A DNA stretch of 64,000 nt, from the NCBI GenBank assembly GCA_035079385.1, contig JAVHKY010000013.1, positions 18,040,001 to 18,104,000 of the forward strand. The letters are read 5' to 3'. Below are positions 57,734-64,000 of this stretch, piece after piece. The translations under genes were made by a program, and so were the position numbers. Position 1 is the stretch's first letter. Each line of letters begins with the position of its first letter. The DNA comes from Aspidiotus rigidus. Its lineage: Eukaryota; Arthropoda; Insecta; Hemiptera; Diaspididae. Below the pieces are notes generated by a model. It did no database searches, was not told the origin of the DNA, and saw only the letters and a program-made list of their open reading frames with translations.

Positions 57734-60160
57734 GTAAAATTCTTCTCCCTCACTATCTTCGAAGTAATTTTCAACTGGACGTTATTCTCCCTTTTCCGTC
57801 AACCTCAAAATTATTTGACGTTCTTCGCGCAGTTAGAAATATCTTTACAGTTAATAATTCATTCTCTGGAGTTCGGATCCGGAAATTTTAAATTGATTGC
57901 ATTTTGTTGTATCGTTTTATTTTAGTAAGCTTAAAAAATGATGAATTATATGCGATTAACCTTGACTCGTTCGACACTTAATTATGGCTCTAATCATCAG
58001 GTAACACCCACAACCATTAGCACAAGAATATTTTTGAAGACAAATTATCATCGAGTGTCTTCAATTCGTGAGTTCTGTCTGCGCGAAATTATCCCATCGA
58101 TTAGTGCTCAATTTAAGAAATGCGAATAATACGACTGTAAGTGCTGATCAAGTGAATACAAATTAGTAAATTCCTTCCGAATAAAATGTTATTTTTTGCA
58201 AGCAACATTGTAATACCCTATAAAATTTATCATACGGTATGATAATTACGATGTCGACTAGCTTGTACCTCCTGTGTCCGACATTTCAACCAATAAATTT
58301 TCTTCATATTCGTTCCCGTATAATGCATAATTCGATGATAATAAAACTGACTACGCGGTTATGGTTTTACCGTTGCATCTCGATCGAATAAGTATACAAA
58401 TACATACACATGAGCAGAACATTTCCATACTCGCTATTTTTACGAGTGTCAGACATCTTTGACATCCAATACCATTCCTGTTCGTGGCGACCCTGTTGAG
58501 CCAAGTGATATAGTCGGGCGGCGACTGATGTGGATGGACGTAGGAGAAGGAAAACTCCGAGAGTTAAACCATTTCAGGAGAAGGACGACTCCGATTGGTT
58601 TGGTCGGTTTGCGCTGTATAGAATGCATTTTGTATAGACGAGCTCGTGGGTTTGGTCCTCTCTTTTAAGGTATTCGCCAAAGGAACTGTGTCCACTGGAG
58701 TCCTGGGCCAACCAGAAGCAGGGTGGTGGTTTATTGGCTTCTAGACATAAATGCATTATCCTGTTTCACGGCGCATCCACTCGATGTTTAAGACAGTCTG
58801 TCAGCCTTCATCTCTATTACTACCTTATATTCTCTGGAACTGTGTTTTCACTCAGCATATTTGCTTTCCAAGCTTTTCTGGCCTCAATTGTGTCCTTATG
58901 AAGGCTTCTTCTCAGCCTAGCCAATTTGCGCTTTTTCCTAGCATGATATTATCTGGTCATACATTGGCTCAGAACTCGAAATTTTTTCCAAGTTCCTCGA
59001 GTGGTTAAGGCCATTCCTTAATCCGCCCCTGCTTAGAGTCATCCACGACTTTTCTCTCTCTCGCTGCCTTGGGTAAATATTCGGTGCAGCCAATTCGTAA
59101 CAATGACTACAACTCTTGATGATGGGTCGGAGGGATAGATGAGTTTCTGACTCGTTTTCTCTTACCTTGATTGTGTCAGACTCGAGTAAATAAATTGTTT
59201 TCTTGTTTTTTTAGAGAATAGATGCCTGAAGTCTGAATCAAGTAATCTAACGCACCTGCCGGAGCTCTCTCTAAAGATACTCTGAATGAATGCGCTACAT
59301 GACACCTGCGTGTTCGAATCGAATTTTTCTGTCGGCGAATAAACCCGACGTGATTTTAGAAAAGATAGGAACTGGGCGAGTTGACAATTTTCTCACGTGG
59401 GCTCGCAAAGTCCGTGCCTAACCTTCGCAATAAATTTCGTGATCTTCGTAAAAACTAAAATTCATATCTCCCAGTCTTGGGTCCAATTTATTGGACAGCG
59501 CGATTTAAATACAGGAACTATACGACGACGTCTTTATTATATTTTTCTCACTTCTCTCGTTACATATAGGAGCAAGAGTACTTAAAAGTCAACAAGTGTT
59601 TGGAATTTGATATCGGAAAGAGTTCTTTTTTTTTTTTTGGAAGAGACGTTCGCCCAGTTTGGCCAATAAATATAACGGACATCGACGTAACTAATAATAA
59701 GGTCAGCTGCCGTATACTACTGTCAATATAAGATCGCACGAAGAATGGGAACGTATCTAGTCGAGAAGTCACATCGTATTTGACACAGCAAATGACATAC
59801 GTAGATAAGGAATCTACGTACATTCCTTTATAGGCTTGATATACACTACGGTAACGTTCTCGAATAATAAGAATTTCTGCATGCGAATGCGGTATTTGGA
59901 AAAATAATGTATTATCACGCTGTAGGATAATCACCGCAAGCGATCAACGCATATTCGGCAGTTAGACTGATTTCTCGCGAATTTTATGCAAATTTTATTT
60001 ACCCTCCTCTCGTAACCGTAATCTATCCGAGTATAAACAGCATCATGCTGCGATCGCAGTAAGATTTCGAGTCGAGCATCCTACAAAATAGGTTAAAGTG
60101 CGGCGCAAATTTTCACGGTTCGTTTAACTTTCATTTTTTATTTTTTCTTCTCGGTTTCAG
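57734..60160. other. Unassigned DNA, possibly first intron of the phospholipase gene
   Basis: Apart from the inverted arm at 59026-59158 no repeat or gene is recognised. A minus frame at 59560-59934 contains VIFIGQTGRTSLPK, superficially like a GIY-YIG core, but lacks the Cys pair and is not called. The stretch before 60160 is pyrimidine-rich, as expected of a 3' splice site. Confidence 0.35.
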
Positions 60161-60499
60161 GAAGGGATACAAACTGCGCCAAATCACCGACGGCAAACAC
60201 CTAATGCAATTAATTTACGACAAAAACGGCCTATTAATGAACTGCGACTACCTTCACAGTAAGCGGAAGACGAGAAAGTTCCTGAAAGTGTTCAAATTAG
60301 ACTTGAAAATGGCTCGCTCCAACGTGACGTACTTGGACAAGAAGACACAACTGCCGCGAGAATTCGCCTCTTGGGTGAACTTTCAAAAGCTGAAAGAGGC
60401 TTGTCATCGAATATCCAAAGATAGGAAAGTGTATAAAACCAAGAGGACGATTTCCGCTAAATCCGAGCGAGTCGAATCGAACGATCTGCCGAAAGAAAC
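60161..60499 (+). CDS. Group III secretory phospholipase A2, internal exon (N-terminal propeptide region)
   Basis: Acceptor tctcggtttcag ends at 60160; donor at 60500 (aaac|gtaagt). The reading frame begins one base in (phase 2 entry) and gives 112 full codons without stop: KGYKLRQITDGK, LMQLIYDKNGLLMNCDYLHS, many Lys/Arg, ending NDLPKE plus two bases. Those two bases join in phase with the first base of the next exon, 136 bp downstream. In insect group III PLA2s the catalytic domain is preceded by a variable, basic N-terminal segment with an LIY...G-L--C motif, which fits. Codon-level evidence: the only frame open throughout, CpG-containing and unlike the flanking repeats. No signal peptide is encoded here, so at least one upstream exon is missing from this call. 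Confidence 0.78.
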
Positions 60500-60635
60500 G
60501 TAAGTACGACACGATAAATTACGTTCGCGTAATATTTTGCACGCTTCTCATTACAATTGCGCGCACGTGTTCCCATCAACCCTTTTCCAGCTGTTCGACG
60601 CTATTTACGGAATGAATTTTCTTCGTTTCGAGCAG

Positions 60636-60854
60636 GTGGAGTTTTTCGAATTTATTAATAGTTCCTGGCACGAAATGGTGCGGCAAAGGTTGGACGGCGC
60701 AGAAGTACAACCACTTAGGCGGCTTCGGCAGCGCCGACAAATGTTGCCGAGTGCACGACTTAACTTGTCCGTACTGGATAAACAGCATGGAGAATAAATA
60801 CGGATTATTTAACTGGCGATTAAATACCTTGATGCATTGTTCCTGCGATAAAAG
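60636..60854 (+). CDS. Group III secretory phospholipase A2, catalytic-domain exon
   Basis: Acceptor ttcgagcag ends at 60635; donor at 60855 (aaaag|gtaagc). In the frame set by the previous exon it reads [18 protein letters not shown], then [21 protein letters not shown] and [28 protein letters not shown] is the Ca2+-binding loop, CCRVHD carries the catalytic His and its Asp partner, and YGL-N----T--HCSCD supplies disulphide Cys. This is the family shared by bee-venom PLA2 and insect digestive/immune sPLA2s, which hydrolyse the sn-2 ester of phospholipids outside cells. The catalytic residues are all present, so this looks like a functional exon. The C-terminal part, expected to start with F-xx-C-L, is not found in the remaining window; the next exon is probably beyond 64 kb, behind the foldback repeat. 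Whether the enzyme is a venom, salivary or housekeeping form cannot be told. Confidence 0.93.
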
Positions 60855-62362
60855 GTAAGCAAAAACATATTTGAAACACGTACGAAAATTCCACGCTGGT
60901 TTTAAAACTAGCCAACGCTATAAATATGCCTCGTTTCCAATTGTTTTTCATATAGTAACGTAAGAGATGTTGAATCTCTCCTTGGTCACCGAAAATACCG
61001 AACTCTACTTGACCTTGGTACGATGAAGTTCCCGACCAATTATTTTCGATAAAATGATTCGTCCTCTCCCTTGTCAAAGTTTTCCTGCCCTTAAAGGATA
61101 ATTTCTCCTGTCATGCAAGTCCTTTCGTCAGCTCCAGCTCTCATCAACCCATGTGCCTTACAGCCCATCATAATATCATGATGCATTTGACATTGACCTC
61201 AAATAAAACCAAATTAACAGCTATTGCACTTTTTGCAATGGCAGGGAGAAATCCGCTATGTCCGCCGTTTTCAATCATCGATCATAAATTACTTCTTTTC
61301 CCCTTTCTACGTAGTTGTAAGTTTTGAAAGTCCCCTTCTTGCGTATGTAGCTATCGTGATTTTTATATGTCCCTAGTCATTTGAGCCAAAACTCATCCTC
61401 TGATGATGTCCGCATCGTTAGGGATTGTAAATGATGTGCTGCCTGATGATATCATGCCCAATTCCCTCTTCTCTATCTCCTTCTAACCACCTGAGTACAT
61501 TGATGACGTCACGATATTCTTCAACTCATAATCTTTTCTTGACAGTCAATAACAATTAGCTTGAATATAGTGAGAAAGAAAGTCTTAGCCTACAATCCTT
61601 TTGTAAGCCAAGCTTATGTTAGTTGTAGGTTAGCTTTTATTTCTAGGGAGAATTTAGCTTATGAATCCATAGTTATAGCCTAGCTCAAAGGTTCAAAGTT
61701 CGACCTGCTTTTGGCCCCACGCTTACAGGGGTTCATAGATCCAAATTTCTCTTAGTCCTCTGGATATAGGATCGGAAGTCGAAATTTTCCTTAGGCCCTG
61801 AATCATTGATAACGTCACAAAGTGCGGGCAGGGCATTTTTCTCAAAATGTTGGGTCGATTGGTTGAAATTAGTTTAAAATACTTCTGTGGGCCTAGGTTA
61901 TGTTTAGCTTGGGCCTCCATCCCAGCTTGACTCCGTACTTATATTTTCGCTTATAGGTTTAGGGCTTAAAATTTTTCCACCTCCAAGGAAGTTGAAAGCT
62001 CGAAATTTTTTCTAGTCCCCATTCCACCTATGTCTACAACACCATCGAATTCATATTCATCCTTATTGCACCTCTTCGGCCGTCTTTAACCCAAAGTGTA
62101 GTTACAAGGCTCGTTAATTAAATGGAAAAAGAAGAAAAAAAAATAACGTCAAAATACCTAACATCAAAATGCAATCGTCATCCTTTCTTTATGAAAAATG
62201 AGACGTAAAAAAATTTGACAAAAATTTGACCCCAATCACACACTAAAATAACTTGAATTTTTATCCTGTTTCAAACTCAACTTTTTCTTGACATCAATAA
62301 TTATTGATAGTCAATTTCGTTTCAAATTTGAATTTGTTACAAAAGTACTAACAATTTATAAC
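60855..62362. other. Downstream intron or intergenic DNA
   Basis: Presumed intron of the phospholipase gene. Small tgcaatggcag and tcggaagtcgaaattttcc fragments (about 61230 and 61770) match words in the small element at 19577 and the 45-bp minisatellite family. No exon with a Cys pattern matching the PLA2 C-terminus was recognised. Confidence 0.4.
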
Positions 62363-64000
62363 AAAGGCTCTAGCCGGGTAAGGGGGGGAAAATGGCCTTG
62401 GTCGGAAAATTTTCCAAATGTCCGTCAAAATATTGTCCCCAATGAGAAAACTCGAAATCCGAAAAATTTGACCCGTCCGCTCACCCACATGGGCTGCAGA
62501 GTGATTTTTAGGCCTAAAATCCAAATGGCTATATCTCAGTCAATAATGATCGCACAGCAATGAAACTTGAAGACATTTTAGTATATGTGAACGTTCATCC
62601 ATGGTATTTTTTTAAAAAAAAAACCATTCATATTTTCCCTAGTTTCTAGGTATAACAAAACTTCAAACTTGAATAAAAAAAAAATCGGGGGGGAGGCACC
62701 TGGGGAAAATCATTCATTTGAAGCGCCATACCCTCTACTACAACATACATGAGTACCATAGTCCTCGGTGAGGTGCAACATTCCCAAAAAAATCAATATT
62801 TAATGAATTTCTGTGATTTTTCCATGAATAGCGGGGTGAACTATGACTGCTACCGCAATAGACCGCGAGAAATCAATGGTCAATGTTCGCGGTGAAAAAT
62901 ACGCACTCCTCCGTGAGATGAAATGGGAATGTTGATAGACCAAAAATATATTTTTAGTATTTCGTTTATCGATTTGGTCAATTCTTATGTAAACACGTCC
63001 ACCGCTGAGGTGGAGTACGTTAGATTGAGTAAAATAGTTGAAAAATTCTCCAGTCGCTGGAACCTTCTGGAAATGACAAATAATCGAGAAAATCTAATTT
63101 TTCTCCCTGGAGAACTGCGATTTAACATATATCCTAGGTTAATTCTTAAGTAAACATGTCCACCGAGTTCGAAAAAAATTGTCAAAAAATTCTTCAGCCG
63201 CTGGAACCTTCTGGAAATGACAAATAATCGAGAAAATTCCCTTTTTATCGTGGAGAACCGTGAGTTTTGGTACTGTGTTTATCTTTTCGGTGAATTCTTA
63301 AGTACACATGTTCGCCGTGTTTGAAAAAATGGTCAAAAAATTTTCCAGTCGCTGGAACGGTCTGGAAATGATAAAAAATCGAGGATATCTACTTCTGTTG
63401 TGCGGACGGAAGGGAATGATAGCGATAAGAGTTTTTCAGGTGTGAGAGAATGGTGATAGCCGCGCGGTCAGTCGAAGCAGGGGAGTATCCAAAAATGATT
63501 ATTGTGTTATGCCAATCGAAGGAAATGATACCAAAAAGATTTTTTCTGTTGTCAGTCCGCGGTGAGAGAACAACTACGACCCGGAATTTGAATGAGCGGG
63601 GGAATTCATGAAAATTCTCGTTACGTCATGCCCATGGAAGCGAATTACACAATACCAAAACTCACGGTCCTCCAGGGTGAAAAAGTGGATTATCTCGATT
63701 ATTTGTCATTTCCAGAAGGTTGCAGGGACTGGAGAATTTTTTGACCATCATTTCCGAACTCGGTGGATGTGTTTTCATGTGAATCAACCTAATTGATGAA
63801 CACAATACCAAAACTCACAGTCCTCCAGGGAGAAAAATTGGATTTTCTCGATTATTTGTCATTTCCAGAAGGTTCCAGCGACTGGAGAATTTTTTGACTA
63901 TTTTTTTCAAACTCGGCGGCCATGTTTACTTAAGAATTAACCTAATTGACGAAGGATATATGAAAAATCGCAGTTCTCCAGGTTGAAAAAGTGGATTTTC
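62363..64000. mobile_element. Second foldback element, truncated by the window end
   Basis: Starts AAAGGCTCTAGCCGGGTAAG (62365), the same terminus as the 23891-27752 element. The left arm matches to about 63390 (hallmarks: cacccacatgggctgcagag, ccaccg...ggtggagtacg, repeated ctccagtcgctggaacc). The loop (about 63395-63650) carries ggacggaagggaatgatagcg and gtcagtcgaagcagggg words and does not match the loop of the first element. The right arm starts at about 63655 (actcacggtcctccagggtg) and runs off the window. The left arm has no counterpart of the insertions found in the first copy. Confidence 0.8.

Larger units (their letters stand above)
56335..59158. repeat. Inverted duplication with hAT-like ends, ~2.8 kb apart end to end
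   Basis: The left arm (56335-56493) and right arm (59026-59158) are reverse complements: aacgagtcagaaactcatct, tcttacgaattggctgca, atatttacccaa, gtcgtggatgact and CAGGGGCGG(G/A)TTAAGG. The last word (56479-56494 and, inverted, 59026-59041) is a typical hAT terminus. The homology extends into flanking DNA outside these termini, so this is not a simple hAT insertion; it resembles an inverted duplication of a locus that already contained a hAT end. The interior holds a Tigger derivative (56940-57731) and unassigned DNA. Confidence 0.65.

Noticed and set aside
59560..59934. Possible GIY-YIG fragment (VIFIGQTGRTSLPK) on the minus strand
   Set aside because: Lacks the preceding Cys pair and the downstream R..EH segment; likely chance.
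1..64000. Bacterial, plasmid or viral replicon
   Set aside because: Spliced exons, LINEs, PLEs, Tigger and hAT elements, long microsatellites and lack of operons point to animal nuclear DNA.

Overview
This window looks like repeat-rich, AT-rich nuclear DNA from an animal, most likely an arthropod and probably an insect. The reasons are R1-clade and I/Jockey-type LINE relics, three or more Penelope-like elements (PLEs) with GIY-YIG ends, pogo/Tigger and hAT-type DNA transposons, and split exons of a group III (bee-venom-type) secretory phospholipase A2 with canonical GT-AG introns. Codon-scale homology is confined to short islands. There are no bacterial-style operons, no CRISPR array and no rRNA, and I recognised no tRNA. 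The insect order cannot be fixed from the sequence alone.

Layout. 1-3.2 kb: decayed R1-clade LINE. 3.9-5.8 kb: minus-strand PLE (RT + GIY-YIG, one stop and two frameshifts) followed by a hammerhead ribozyme with intact core bases. 7.8-8.5 kb: short inverted repeat. 8.8-9.3 kb: integrase relic. 9.57-11.58 kb: hAT-like element with a perfect 8-bp target duplication, filled with about 13 copies of a ~147-bp tandem repeat. 12.2-12.8 kb: CpG-rich unique sequence. 15.1-16.0 kb: second R1-clade LINE relic, minus strand. A composite repeat, here called Rep-A, occurs five times (16.7, 22.5, 31.1, 40.7 and 49.2 kb), always in the same orientation. 18.2 kb: decayed hammerhead. 18.3-19.3 kb: I/Jockey LINE relic. 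19.6 and 22.0 kb: small inverted-repeat elements. 23.9-27.75 kb: large foldback palindrome, itself interrupted twice; a second family member begins at 62.36 kb and runs off the window. 28.1-29.7 kb: PLE carrying a 401-bp insertion that can be delimited to the base, with a second insertion of the same family at its end. 31.6-32.5 kb: Tigger deletion derivative with an ORF for a lone DNA-binding domain. 34.6-35.7 kb: third PLE. 36.7-37.1 kb: LINE tail. 39.6-40.4 kb: two divergent GIY-YIG relics. 41.8-42.6 kb: LINE relic. 45.8-49.0 kb: ~3-kb minisatellite. 53.8-55.1 kb: LINE 3' end. 56.3-59.2 kb: inverted duplication with hAT-like ends, enclosing a Tigger derivative that retains only the transposase C-terminus. 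60.16-60.85 kb: two exons of the phospholipase A2 gene.

How it works together. The only host gene I can defend is the phospholipase A2; its signal-peptide exon and 3' exons are not securely located and may lie in the sparse unique DNA upstream (about 52-60 kb) or beyond the window. Almost everything else is nested mobile DNA. The points most worth attention are the ribozyme linked to the PLE, the hAT-like element converted into a satellite array, the Tigger derivative whose HTH domain is fused in frame to a transposase-like tail, the foldback family with different loops in its two copies, and the five-copy Rep-A family, which I could not assign to any known class.
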